DNA of 19,772 nt from JBMSHD01 sp049416425 (lineage in GTDB: Bacteria > Pseudomonadota > Gammaproteobacteria > Francisellales > Francisellaceae): NCBI GenBank assembly GCA_049416425.1, contig JBMSHD010000029.1, positions 1 through 19,772 on the forward strand. Reading direction: 5' to 3'. The notes under the pieces are model-generated. The model saw nothing but the letters and a program-made list of their open reading frames with translations. It was not told the DNA's origin and ran no database searches. Of the stretch, positions 1 to 6,724 are shown in pieces. How positions within the stretch are numbered: position 1 is the first letter of the stretch; every line of letters begins with the position of its first letter. Position numbers and translations under genes: made by a program.

Positions 1-679
1 CTGCGGCGATAACCTGAGGCACGGCTTGAATCGAAGTCCCGGCCCAGATGCCAAACTGCAACTGAGATAATCCCAGCAATTGACCAAGCAGGGGAAAGAT
101 AAAAATAGCGATGAGTCCATACAGTGAGACGATGGTCATGGCGATGGCCGTTTGTGTCTGGTTGGCTTTGATGACCGGTGCCAGTGCAACGATGGCTGAA
201 CCACCACAGATGGCGGTACCAATGGTGATTAGGGCGCGCATCTGCGAGTCAATTTTTAAAAACTGGCAGATCAAGTTCGTCAAAATATAAGCTAAAACAA
301 TACAGATAAGGTTGATCACAAGTGCCTGAGCTGAGAGTTTAATGACGGCCAGAAGATCAAATTTGACCCCCATAAGCACGATACCCAGTGGCAGCAAAAC
401 TTTAATCGAAAAATTAATTCCGCTTGCCAGTTTTGCTTTGATATGGCTTGAGCTGATGATTCCCATCAAATTCGTTTTTTTCATGCCATTGGCGAACTTG
501 GATATAAACAGTGTATTGCCGGCAATAATCCCTAAAATTAAGGCGATGACCATTGGTTCCAATGGGTGGATGGCGATACCATTATGCATGAGTGTGAATG
601 GAGAGAAGGGCAGATAGGAGATGGCATAGGCGATAATGGTGATAACAGCGGTTAAAAAAAGTCCTGGAAGCCTGTTCAT
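1..679 (-). CDS. YeiH/UPF0324-family putative sulfate exporter, C-terminus beyond window
   Basis: Partial gene: the first 226 residues are visible and the rest lies past the left edge; family members are about 340-350 residues. Translation of the minus strand gives a very hydrophobic multi-helix membrane protein. Two stretches are typical of the family: GTAICGGSAIVALAPVI (residues about 154-170) and WAGTSIQAVPQVIAA (about 212-226). The family (Cons_hypoth698) is usually described as putative sulfate exporters, but the substrate is weakly established. The ATG lies 2 bases after the cysZ stop, with AAGGAT as ribosome binding site overlapping the end of cysZ, so the two are almost certainly co-transcribed and probably translationally coupled. 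Pairing with a sulfate permease supports a role in sulfate or related anion handling; that is inference. Confidence 0.85.
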   Translation of the reverse strand, partial: MNRLPGLFLTAVITIIAYAISYLPFSPFTLMHNGIAIHPLEPMVIALILGIIAGNTLFISKFANGMKKTNLMGIISSSHIKAKLASGINFSIKVLLPLGIVLMGVKFDLLAVIKLSAQALVINLICIVLAYILTNLICQFLKIDSQMRALITIGTAICGGSAIVALAPVIKANQTQTAIAMTIVSLYGLIAIFIFPLLGQLLGLSQLQFGIWAGTSIQAVPQVIAA

Positions 680-681
680 AT

Positions 682-1458
682 TTAATCCTTATCATGCCAG
701 TGGTCGATATACATAGCCGTGCTGCCGGCAATGGCGGCAGGAATGACGATGATGCTTAAAAACGGCACGATCAGCAGCAAGGTTGTGATGGCGCCAAATG
801 AGAGGCTCAATGTTTTTTTGCTTCCGAGTTGTTTTTTCATGATGGCAAAGGAAATGTCGTTGTTATCAAAGGCGTAATCGGCATACTGAACCACATTGAT
901 CCAGGATAACAGTACAAACCACATCAGACTGGTTATAAGATTAAGGCCAGGGATGAAATAACAGACGAGGATAAGGATGACCCAAGGCAGAAAGGACAGC
1001 ATTTTACTGAGCTCACGAATCATGGCTTTTGGCGCGATAAGAAGCAGACGTGTAACGTTTATTGTGCTGCCAACAGGCTGGTTTGTCAGTTTGAGCTGAA
1101 TTTTCTCGGCTAGAAAGCCATAAAACGGTGAGGCGACAATAAGGGCAATGGTGCTAAAAGCATAGGCGGTGAAAAGTAAAAGTCCGACTATGGCGATAGC
1201 ATAGATGAGGATACCAAGCCATGCCAGCCATCCAGGAATCAGGCCTTCAACCCAGGTTGTCAGAATGGAGAGCTCATAAAATGCATACCACCATAGAGCG
1301 ATAAAGACAAAAATATTGATTATCAAAGGGATGATGACAAATCGCTTCATGCCACGCTCAGAAATAAGCCTGAAACCATTGAACAGATAATGCGCTCCAA
1401 ATTTGGTTGTGTACTCTTGGCTGTTCATCGTATCCCTTAAACGGATTTGCTGATCCAT
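682..1458 (-). CDS. cysZ: Sulfate permease CysZ (EI24 family)
   Basis: Inner-membrane sulfate uptake protein feeding cysteine synthesis. At 258 residues it is close to E. coli CysZ (253) and resembles it along its length. The N-terminal FNGFRLISERGMKRFVIIPL (about 26-45) matches the family start. Hydrophobic segments follow at about 40-60 and 80-105, then ASPFYGFLAEKI (about 109-120). Near the C-terminus are QYADYAFDNN and a last hydrophobic hairpin ending in STAMYIDH. The start has AGGCAAG at suitable spacing; an alternative ATG lies 10 codons in. The gene begins 8 bases after lplA and ends 2 bases before the yeiH-family gene. CysZ is usually found near cysK or other cys genes in enterobacteria, so this dacA-lplA-cysZ-yeiH setting is less usual. 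Confidence 0.93.
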   Translation of the reverse strand: MDQQIRLRDTMNSQEYTTKFGAHYLFNGFRLISERGMKRFVIIPLIINIFVFIALWWYAFYELSILTTWVEGLIPGWLAWLGILIYAIAIVGLLLFTAYAFSTIALIVASPFYGFLAEKIQLKLTNQPVGSTINVTRLLLIAPKAMIRELSKMLSFLPWVILILVCYFIPGLNLITSLMWFVLLSWINVVQYADYAFDNNDISFAIMKKQLGSKKTLSLSFGAITTLLLIVPFLSIIVIPAAIAGSTAMYIDHWHDKD

Positions 1459-1466
1459 GATCTTGC

Positions 1467-2423
1467 CTATAGGCTCAAAACATCGGTGATTTGTTTATTC
1501 AGATAGACGATAATACGACGTTCTAGTTGGCTGAAGTGATCATGAATATCGGCAAAAGAGCGGCGGCAGTATATCGGTGTATGGTCAAAGATCCATTCTT
1601 TTAATGCCGGAATACTAAGGCTGGTTTCAATATCGATGACTCGCCCCTCGCTGATATGCAATATCAAAGGCGTATTGTCATCGTCAAATCTTTGATAAAA
1701 AGGCAGCGTTTTGCCAAATCGCCACGACCAGGTTTTCAAGGTTTCCATCTCCTGTTGAATCAATGGGCAATTCAAGTCATGAGGCAGATAGGCGATGTCG
1801 TGACGAAAACGGTTTAAAAAAGCCGTCTTGATGGAGTCGATGGTGATATCCGGATAGATATCGCTGAGATTGATGACGTTTGAGCGATGGGAGGCGACGC
1901 CTTTGCTTGAGAGTCCAGGGTCGATATCGTGATGCAGATAATCATAGAGCTTTTTGGTATTGGCATTGATCAGGAGTGTGCCGTGATGAAAGCAATGGTC
2001 TTTGGTTTGGCGAAAAGCCGATCCTGAAATTTTGTAATCATTTCCTTGATGCGTAATGAGAATATCATTGCGTTCAGAGGCAAAGCTATGGATTCCAGCC
2101 GTTTTCAAAGTCTCGATAATGAGAGTCAGATTTTTTTTCTTATCGAATTCTGATGACTTGCTAAAGAGGGTGTAATTTAAGTTTCCTTTGTCGTGATAGA
2201 CTGTCCCGCCTCCGCTTTGGCGCCTGACCATAGGGATTCCATCTTGATGCATGGCGATGAGATTGCATTCACGCCAGGGATTTTGCGCGCGTCCAATAAT
2301 AACGGATGGGTTGTTCTGCCACAGATAGAGGATGGGTTTGTCGTTTAAGACTTCACGCAGCAACCAGTTTTCAACGGCTAAGTTATAAAAGGGATCAAAA
2401 GATTGAGATAGATAGATTTGCAT
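1467..2423 (-). CDS. lplA: Lipoate-protein ligase A
   Basis: Activates free lipoate with ATP and attaches it to lipoyl domains of 2-oxoacid dehydrogenases and GcvH in the cytoplasm. At 318 residues it has the catalytic domain plus the C-terminal accessory domain (E. coli LplA is 338). Visible signatures are the lipoyl-AMP binding loop RRQSGGGTVYHDKGNLNY (residues 67-84), the catalytic-lysine motif KISGSAFRQTKD (K131), and HHGTLLINA just after it. The C-terminal domain contains TWSWRFGKTLPF, matching the ligase family. ATG has GGAT 6-7 bases upstream and starts 15 bases after the dacA stop. In E. coli the dacA neighbourhood carries lipB and lipA; here a salvage ligase follows dacA instead. A LplA-type rather than LipB-type assignment is firm from the SGGGTV loop and the accessory domain. 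Confidence 0.95.
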   Translation of the reverse strand: MQIYLSQSFDPFYNLAVENWLLREVLNDKPILYLWQNNPSVIIGRAQNPWRECNLIAMHQDGIPMVRRQSGGGTVYHDKGNLNYTLFSKSSEFDKKKNLTLIIETLKTAGIHSFASERNDILITHQGNDYKISGSAFRQTKDHCFHHGTLLINANTKKLYDYLHHDIDPGLSSKGVASHRSNVINLSDIYPDITIDSIKTAFLNRFRHDIAYLPHDLNCPLIQQEMETLKTWSWRFGKTLPFYQRFDDDNTPLILHISEGRVIDIETSLSIPALKEWIFDHTPIYCRRSFADIHDHFSQLERRIIVYLNKQITDVLSL

Positions 2424-2438
2424 GCTAAATCCAGCTGA

Positions 2439-3773
2439 TTAGAACCAAAGCGCAATGCTGCCTTTGACGCGTTGCCATAGTCCACCGATTGGGTCGTCGG
2501 AGAGAGTCATGATTGGGAAGGTTTCAATCACGCGGTCTTTATATTTCATCTCTAGGGTACCGGCTTCACTGCCAGCGGGAACCGGAGCGATGAGGCCATT
2601 TTCATTTTTATGCAACACAAACTGAATGGCTTTAGGATCTATCTCGGCAGGATAGCTGACGGTGATAGCCTGTTTAACGCCGATTGCGATTTCATCGCTT
2701 TTGCCTTTATAGACTCGAATGCTGTCGAGTTTGTAATTTTTGGGATAGAAGGTTTGAGTTTTAAAGTTAGAAAAGCCATATTCAAGAAGTGCCTGACTGT
2801 CTCTGGCGCTTTGCAGCAGACTGGTTGAGCCCAAAACCACGGCGATGAGACGGTCTTTATCTGGTTTAACCGCCGAAGAAACCAGAGAAAAGCCTGCGCT
2901 GTCAGTCGAGCCGGTTTTAATGCCATCGGCATAAGGGTAGATAAACAATAGCTTGTTGTAATTTTGGGTGACAAAGCCATTCATCTCCACGGATTTCATC
3001 TTGTAGAAATGGTAATATTCAGGATAATCATAAACGATAGCATGTGCTAGAATCGCCAGATCGTGAGCGCTGGTGTAGAGGTTGGGTGCCGGCAGTCCCA
3101 TGACATCGGAGAAATGGGTATTGGTCATCCCCAGCTGTTTTGCCGTGAAGTTCATGATGTTGACAAAACTCTCTTGAGTGCCTGCGATGGTAATAGCCAA
3201 AGCCACGGCGGCATCATTACCGGAAGCCACAATCGTGCCCTCAATCAGATCTTGTATGCTGACCTCTTGCCCGGCTTTAAGATGCATGGTTGATCCTGCT
3301 GTGTGCCAGGCAATTGCCGGAACTTTGACTTTCTGATCAAGCTTAAGCGCCCCGGATGCCAGTTGTTTCTCGACAATATACAACAGCATCATTTTGGTCA
3401 GTGATGCCGGTGCCATGCGCTGATTCGCATCTTTAGCGACGAGGACATTGCCAGATTGGGCATCGACAAGCATATAGCTTTTGGCATTGATGATCGGTGC
3501 CGGCACCACCATTCCCTTCCAGATATCGGTAGCCGGATGGAGTGGTGTAAGTTTAAGATCTGCCGGTGCGGCTGGAACCTGGATATCCAGGGGAACCTTG
3601 GCGCTTGATGATACGGCACCATAGGGGTTTAGAGGGACGCCCATATAATTTACCGAGGTGGCGCCGTAGGTGTTTGCCGTTTCTGCAGTTGTCGGTGATG
3701 TCTCCGCGTTGCTGAACTGCACAACGGCGGCTGCCATTAATGCCGCCAGCGAAATTTTTTTAAGGTTTAGCAC
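2439..3773 (-). CDS. dacA: D-alanyl-D-alanine carboxypeptidase, PBP5/6 type
   Basis: Periplasmic, membrane-anchored penicillin-binding protein that removes the terminal D-Ala from peptidoglycan pentapeptides. I chose the GTG at 3773 (444 residues) over the upstream in-frame ATG at 3830. AAGG lies 7 bases before the GTG, and translation from it gives a clean signal peptide (VLNLKKISLAALMAAAVVQFSNA, cut before ETS). The ATG would add 19 polar residues and leave almost no leader after the predicted promoter. From the GTG start, the active-site motifs are SLTK (S124, K127), SGN (184-186) and KTG (286-288), all in order. A PBP5-type C-terminal beta domain follows, then the amphipathic membrane anchor GGLWQRVKGSIALWF. 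A Pro/Ala-rich linker of about 75 residues between signal peptide and catalytic domain makes it longer than E. coli PBP5 (403). It heads the leftward operon with lplA. The symbol could equally be dacC. Confidence 0.93.
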   Translation of the reverse strand: MLNLKKISLAALMAAAVVQFSNAETSPTTAETANTYGATSVNYMGVPLNPYGAVSSSAKVPLDIQVPAAPADLKLTPLHPATDIWKGMVVPAPIINAKSYMLVDAQSGNVLVAKDANQRMAPASLTKMMLLYIVEKQLASGALKLDQKVKVPAIAWHTAGSTMHLKAGQEVSIQDLIEGTIVASGNDAAVALAITIAGTQESFVNIMNFTAKQLGMTNTHFSDVMGLPAPNLYTSAHDLAILAHAIVYDYPEYYHFYKMKSVEMNGFVTQNYNKLLFIYPYADGIKTGSTDSAGFSLVSSAVKPDKDRLIAVVLGSTSLLQSARDSQALLEYGFSNFKTQTFYPKNYKLDSIRVYKGKSDEIAIGVKQAITVSYPAEIDPKAIQFVLHKNENGLIAPVPAGSEAGTLEMKYKDRVIETFPIMTLSDDPIGGLWQRVKGSIALWF

Positions 3774-3849
3774 GAGTCTGCCTTGTTCTTTAAATAATGC
3801 CTGCTGTTTCGCAACATTATAGGCAGCCATGACCAGGCTTTCAATTGCT

Positions 3850-3878
3850 TTTATAGCTTATATTAATAATTCTGTTGA
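3850..3878 (-). promoter_or_regulatory. Candidate sigma70 promoter for the dacA-lplA-cysZ operon
   Basis: Read leftward, TCAACA (3873-3878) is a 4/6 match to the -35 and TATAAA (3850-3855) a 5/6 match to the -10, 17 bases apart. Transcription would begin near 3843. That gives about 70 bases of leader before the GTG start at 3773, but only about a dozen before the ATG at 3830. The region is AT-rich, so chance matches are possible. Confidence 0.45.
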
Positions 3879-3927
3879 CGAGATAATGTTTTTGCCTGGA
3901 ATGAAAAGACAGTTTGATTTTGTTTTT

Positions 3928-3956
3928 TTGATTAAAATAGTTCATACTATTAGTTA
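3928..3956 (+). promoter_or_regulatory. Weak promoter candidate for the cysteine-rich secreted protein gene
   Basis: TTGATT (3928-3933) and TAGTTA (3951-3956) are 17 bases apart and would start transcription about 20 bases before the ATG at 3984. An alternative -10, TACTAT (3945-3950), has only a poor -35. The shared AT-rich region 3831-3968 lies between two diverging genes, so promoters on both strands are expected; the exact boxes here are uncertain. Confidence 0.3.
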
Positions 3957-3983
3957 AAATGATGAAAAATGGAGCGCGAGACG

Positions 3984-4661
3984 ATGAAAAAAAGAGCCTG
4001 TTTTCCACTGTTATTGGCTATTGGCGGCATTAGCTATGCGGATAATGGTATTGACATCGACTGTCAACAGATGGGTGATGGAGGTATTGTCCAGTGTCAT
4101 TTTTCGGCAAATGAACAAAGCGGGTATGGTATCACAAATATGCCTTATGCACTGTGTTCAAAGGCTCGATGCCTGTTGAGTGACGATAAAAAATCGGCAG
4201 ACTGCCGCTGTCAGCTACAGAATAATAAAAACGGTTGGCAGTCACTATCTCTATCCCCGACGCCTTATGCCTCCGCCAAACCAACTTATAATAAAAAGCA
4301 CGAATTACAATCACTGCAATCTAATTACTCACAGGCAAACGTTCGTAATTTCAATGACTCTGTTGAGTATCCGTGTCACTATGATAGTCCACAGAGATGG
4401 GCAAATTGCTATGGGGTTAGATGTCAGGTCAAATCGGTGATTGTTGATGCTAAAGTACAGCAAGTTGCCAGCTGCCTTTGTCCCGTTAAGCGCTCAACGT
4501 CTTTTTATATTGGCGAATCAAAGGCATCGGCTTGTGATTTGACAAAAGATGAAGTTTTGTCGGCCAGCTCTGGCGTTGACTTAAAAAACAGTAGCGCCAA
4601 CCCAATTGCGCTTTTGTATCAAAAACTCTACCCGGGTTCTTTGCCTACGCAGGCATCTTGA
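3984..4661 (+). CDS. Unrecognised secreted cysteine-rich protein with two five-cysteine modules
   Basis: I do not recognise this protein. The start at 3984 is preferred over the ATG at 3969: GGAG lies 9 bases upstream, and it gives a clean signal peptide (MKKRACFPLLLAIGGISYA, likely cut before DNG). The 225-residue product should be exported. After cleavage it has 12 cysteines: 27, 38, 58, 63, 74, 76, 131, 142, 147, 164, 166 and 184. Ten of these form two copies of the pattern CH[F/Y]...CxxxRC...CxC. Copy 1 uses C38, C58, C63, C74 and C76; copy 2 uses C131, C142, C147, C164 and C166. C27 and C184 flank the pair. An even count and periplasmic location suggest disulfides, though CxC pairs could also bind metal. 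A Ser/Asn/Tyr-rich linker (about 80-130) separates the copies, and no membrane anchor or lipobox is seen. It is monocistronic by position, diverging from dacA. Confidence 0.75.
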   Translation: MKKRACFPLLLAIGGISYADNGIDIDCQQMGDGGIVQCHFSANEQSGYGITNMPYALCSKARCLLSDDKKSADCRCQLQNNKNGWQSLSLSPTPYASAKPTYNKKHELQSLQSNYSQANVRNFNDSVEYPCHYDSPQRWANCYGVRCQVKSVIVDAKVQQVASCLCPVKRSTSFYIGESKASACDLTKDEVLSASSGVDLKNSSANPIALLYQKLYPGSLPTQAS

Positions 4662-4676
4662 ATTGGTGCGACCAAT
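4662..4676 (+). repeat. Inverted repeat directly after the cysteine-rich gene
   Basis: ATTGGT-GCG-ACCAAT is a perfect 6-bp stem with a 3-base loop beginning on the base after the TGA stop. No T-run follows on the plus strand, so it is not a standard intrinsic terminator. It may be a weak 3' hairpin protecting the transcript, or chance. Confidence 0.4.
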
Positions 4677-4700
4677 GTCAGCACTTGGGCATTGATATAA

Positions 4701-4713
4701 ATCCTAATAGGAT
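4701..4713 (+). repeat. 13-bp palindrome ATCCTA-A-TAGGAT upstream of pdxS
   Basis: Perfect 6-bp half-sites around a single central A. The centre is about 57 bases upstream of the transcription start predicted from the 4729-4757 promoter, a usual position for an activator site. It also overlaps a weaker promoter-like pair (TTGGGC at 4685, TAGGAT at 4708). Function unknown. Confidence 0.35.
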
Positions 4714-4728
4714 AATGGTGTGTCAGTA

Positions 4729-4757
4729 TTGCCAGCGATCTTAAATTGATTTATGTT
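4729..4757 (+). promoter_or_regulatory. Candidate promoter for pdxS
   Basis: TTGCCA (4729-4734, 5/6 match to the -35) and TATGTT (4752-4757, 4/6 match to the -10) are 17 bases apart. Transcription would start near 4764, leaving a leader of about 50 bases. The same -10, TATGTT, is seen in the candidate promoter of the MCE cassette (10161-10189). Confidence 0.45.
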
Positions 4758-4766
4758 TATCTCCAG

Positions 4767-4784
4767 ATGTCATGAAAATGACAT
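4767..4784 (+). promoter_or_regulatory. Operator-like inverted repeat or leader hairpin before pdxS
   Basis: ATGTCAT-GAAA-ATGACAT is a perfect 7-bp inverted repeat. It spans roughly +3 to +20 of the predicted transcript. As DNA it could be a repressor site just past the start point; as RNA it would be a short hairpin capped by a GAAA (GNRA) tetraloop. It ends 16 bases before the ribosome binding site and has no T-run, so it is not a terminator. No regulator gene is adjacent. Confidence 0.45.
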
Positions 4785-4814
4785 GGTTGGAAATAGAAAC
4801 AAGGAATAAAATGA

Positions 4815-5687
4815 ATGAGCGATAGATTGAAAATCAATATTGGGTTGGCTGAGATGTTAAAAGGTGGCGTGATCATGGATGTGGTCACGCCTCAGCAGGC
4901 AAAAATTGCCGAAGAAGCTGGAGCCTGTGCTGTCATGGCATTGGAGAGGGTGCCGGCGGATATTCGTGTCGATGGTGGCGTCGCCAGAATGTCAGATCCA
5001 AGGCTGATCAAAGCCATTATTGAAACCGTTAGCATCCCAGTGATGGCAAAGGTGCGTATCGGTCATTTTGTCGAAGCCCAAATTTTGCAGAGTCTGGGTG
5101 TTGATTTTATCGATGAGAGCGAGGTGTTAACACCGGCTGATGATGAAAATCATATCGACAAACATGCCTTTGATGTGCCGTTTGTCTGTGGATGCAGTGA
5201 TCTTGGTGAGGCGTTACGACGCATCGGTGAGGGAGCGGCATTGATTAGAACCAAAGGAGAGGCGGGTACCGGTGATGTGATTCAGGCTGTCAGACAGATG
5301 CGAAGAATTAATCGTCAGATCAAAGAGGTCTATAATGCAGATAGCTCTGAGCTGATGGCGTTGGCAAAAAGGCACCAGGCACCTTATGAGCTGATTCGTC
5401 ACATTCATGAATTTGGCAGACTGCCGGTACCAAATTTCTCGGCAGGTGGCATCGCCACGCCGGCCGATGCGGCCATGATGATGCAGTTAGGCGCCGAGAG
5501 CGTGTTTGTCGGCTCGGGCATTTTTAAATCCGACAATCCAGAAAAACGCGCCAAGGCCATTGTCTCGGCAGTGACGCATTACAACAACCCCGACATTATT
5601 GCCGAAGTTTCAGAAGACCTTGGTCTGCCGATGACCGGAATCAACTGCGATGAACTCTTGCCACATCAGATTTTTTCGGATCGATAA
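4815..5687 (+). CDS. pdxS: Pyridoxal 5'-phosphate synthase lyase subunit PdxS
   Basis: Makes PLP in one enzyme from ribose-5-phosphate, glyceraldehyde-3-phosphate and ammonia (DXP-independent route), normally as a dodecamer with the glutaminase PdxT supplying ammonia. The 290-residue product matches the highly conserved family throughout. Visible landmarks are LKGGVIMDVVTP with Asp22, the Schiff-base lysine in MAKVRIGHFVEAQ (Lys79), and the second catalytic lysine in RTKGEAGTGDV (Lys147). Later come NFSAGGIATPADAAMMMQLG and FVGSGIFKS in the phosphate-binding region. AAGGAA lies 8 bases before the ATG. No pdxT follows: the next gene is trpD-like with its own promoter. PdxT must be elsewhere, or the enzyme uses free ammonia. 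Confidence 0.97.
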   Translation: MSDRLKINIGLAEMLKGGVIMDVVTPQQAKIAEEAGACAVMALERVPADIRVDGGVARMSDPRLIKAIIETVSIPVMAKVRIGHFVEAQILQSLGVDFIDESEVLTPADDENHIDKHAFDVPFVCGCSDLGEALRRIGEGAALIRTKGEAGTGDVIQAVRQMRRINRQIKEVYNADSSELMALAKRHQAPYELIRHIHEFGRLPVPNFSAGGIATPADAAMMMQLGAESVFVGSGIFKSDNPEKRAKAIVSAVTHYNNPDIIAEVSEDLGLPMTGINCDELLPHQIFSDR

Positions 5688-5694
5688 TTTCTCT

Positions 5695-5724
5695 TTGCCT
5701 GTTTCTTTATTTTTGGGTTATAAT
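5695..5724 (+). promoter_or_regulatory. Sigma70 promoter for the trpD-like gene
   Basis: TTGCCT (5695-5700) and a perfect TATAAT (5719-5724) are 18 bases apart. The predicted start near 5731 gives a leader of about 37 bases before the ATG at 5768. This suggests the trpD-like gene is transcribed independently of pdxS. Confidence 0.65.
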
Positions 5725-5767
5725 ACACTCTTTATTTTGTAAAATCGGGAAACCGTTGAGAGTAATA

Positions 5768-6724
5768 ATGGATATATCAGTCGCCATAGATCGTCTGTTG
5801 GGTGGTGTTACAAGTGAGGATGAGCAGTACAACATCATCGCTATAATCAATGATGAAATCTATACAGAAGGAGTGTTGGCTGAGTTGGCTCAGTGTTTCA
5901 GAAAGCTTGCCATTACGGTTGATAACCCCTATGAAGACACCATCGATATCGTTGGTACTGGCGGCGATGGGTGTAATACTTTAAATTATTCAACATTAAC
6001 CGCATTAGCCGTTCATGAGCTGGGCATTCATGTTGCCAAGCATGGCAATCGGTCGGCGACGGGAAAATGCGGCAGTTTTGACTTTCTGGAGCGCTTGAAG
6101 ATCAGCATTCCAGAAACGGTAGCAGCCGCCGAATCACAGCTGAAATCCAATGGTTTTACTTTTCTGTTTGCGCCTTTCTTTCATCCGGTTTTTGCCAAGG
6201 TTGCCGCTGTGCGTAAACGGTTCGCTGCAGAAGGCAAGAGAACATTTTTCAATGTGCTGGGTCCGTTGTTAAATCCGGCGAAGGTAAAGCGGATGGTGGT
6301 AGGTGTTTATGATAAAAAACTATTGACTCCTTATGCCTTTGCGCTTAATCAACTAGGGATAACTCATGCCTACATCGTCTATGGCGATGGGCTTGATGAG
6401 TTTTCAGTCTGTGGTGTCAATGAAATCATCAAACTGGAAGATGGTGTCATCAGTGAATTTATGCTTCATCCCGAGCAGCTTGGTTTTATCAGAAGCAAAA
6501 TCGACTATCTGCAGGCGGGGGATTCATTTCAGAATTTTGAAGAATCTCAGGCCTTGCTAAATAATGAATTGCTTGGTCCCAAGCAGGATATGTTTATCCT
6601 GAATTTGGCCATGGCTTATCAGGTGGGTCGTGGTTTTTCGATGTCCATGGAGGAAGCGGTTTCCAAAGTCAGGACGGCGATATCTTCTGGGGGCTTTTCA
6701 ACGCTTTTAACGGCTGCCGGTTAA
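5768..6724 (+). CDS. trpD: Anthranilate phosphoribosyltransferase-like protein (TrpD family)
   Basis: The family transfers the phosphoribosyl group of PRPP to anthranilate in tryptophan synthesis. Start chosen at ATG 5768 (318 residues), with GAGAG 5 bases upstream; a TTG four codons earlier is possible. The PRPP loop GTGGDG is at 63-68, followed by NYST (73-76), KHGNRS (91-96), FLFAPFFHPVFAKV (132-145), FNVLGPLLNP (161-170) and the metal-binding DGLDE (207-211). Three points are odd. The usual SSxSG stretch after KHGNR reads ATGKCG, although archaeal TrpD has the similar SGKSG. The segment between VRK and RTFFN is 7 residues where about 4 is usual, next to the anthranilate-binding arginine. 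No other trp gene is near. It could be a genuine but divergent TrpD or a related phosphoribosyltransferase. Its last 56 bases overlap the opposing lipoprotein gene. Confidence 0.85.
   Translation: MDISVAIDRLLGGVTSEDEQYNIIAIINDEIYTEGVLAELAQCFRKLAITVDNPYEDTIDIVGTGGDGCNTLNYSTLTALAVHELGIHVAKHGNRSATGKCGSFDFLERLKISIPETVAAAESQLKSNGFTFLFAPFFHPVFAKVAAVRKRFAAEGKRTFFNVLGPLLNPAKVKRMVVGVYDKKLLTPYAFALNQLGITHAYIVYGDGLDEFSVCGVNEIIKLEDGVISEFMLHPEQLGFIRSKIDYLQAGDSFQNFEESQALLNNELLGPKQDMFILNLAMAYQVGRGFSMSMEEAVSKVRTAISSGGFSTLLTAAG

Noticed and set aside
342..617. Open frame of 91 codons on the plus strand
   Set aside because: It lies opposite the YeiH-family gene, whose minus-strand translation matches the family closely; no ribosome binding site or recognisable product.
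3774..3830. N-terminal extension of the carboxypeptidase from ATG 3830
   Set aside because: It would put 19 polar residues ahead of a normal signal peptide; the GTG at 3773 has the better ribosome binding site and fits the predicted promoter.
4662..4676. Intrinsic terminator of the cysteine-rich gene
   Set aside because: The stem is followed by TGTCAGCAC rather than a T-run.
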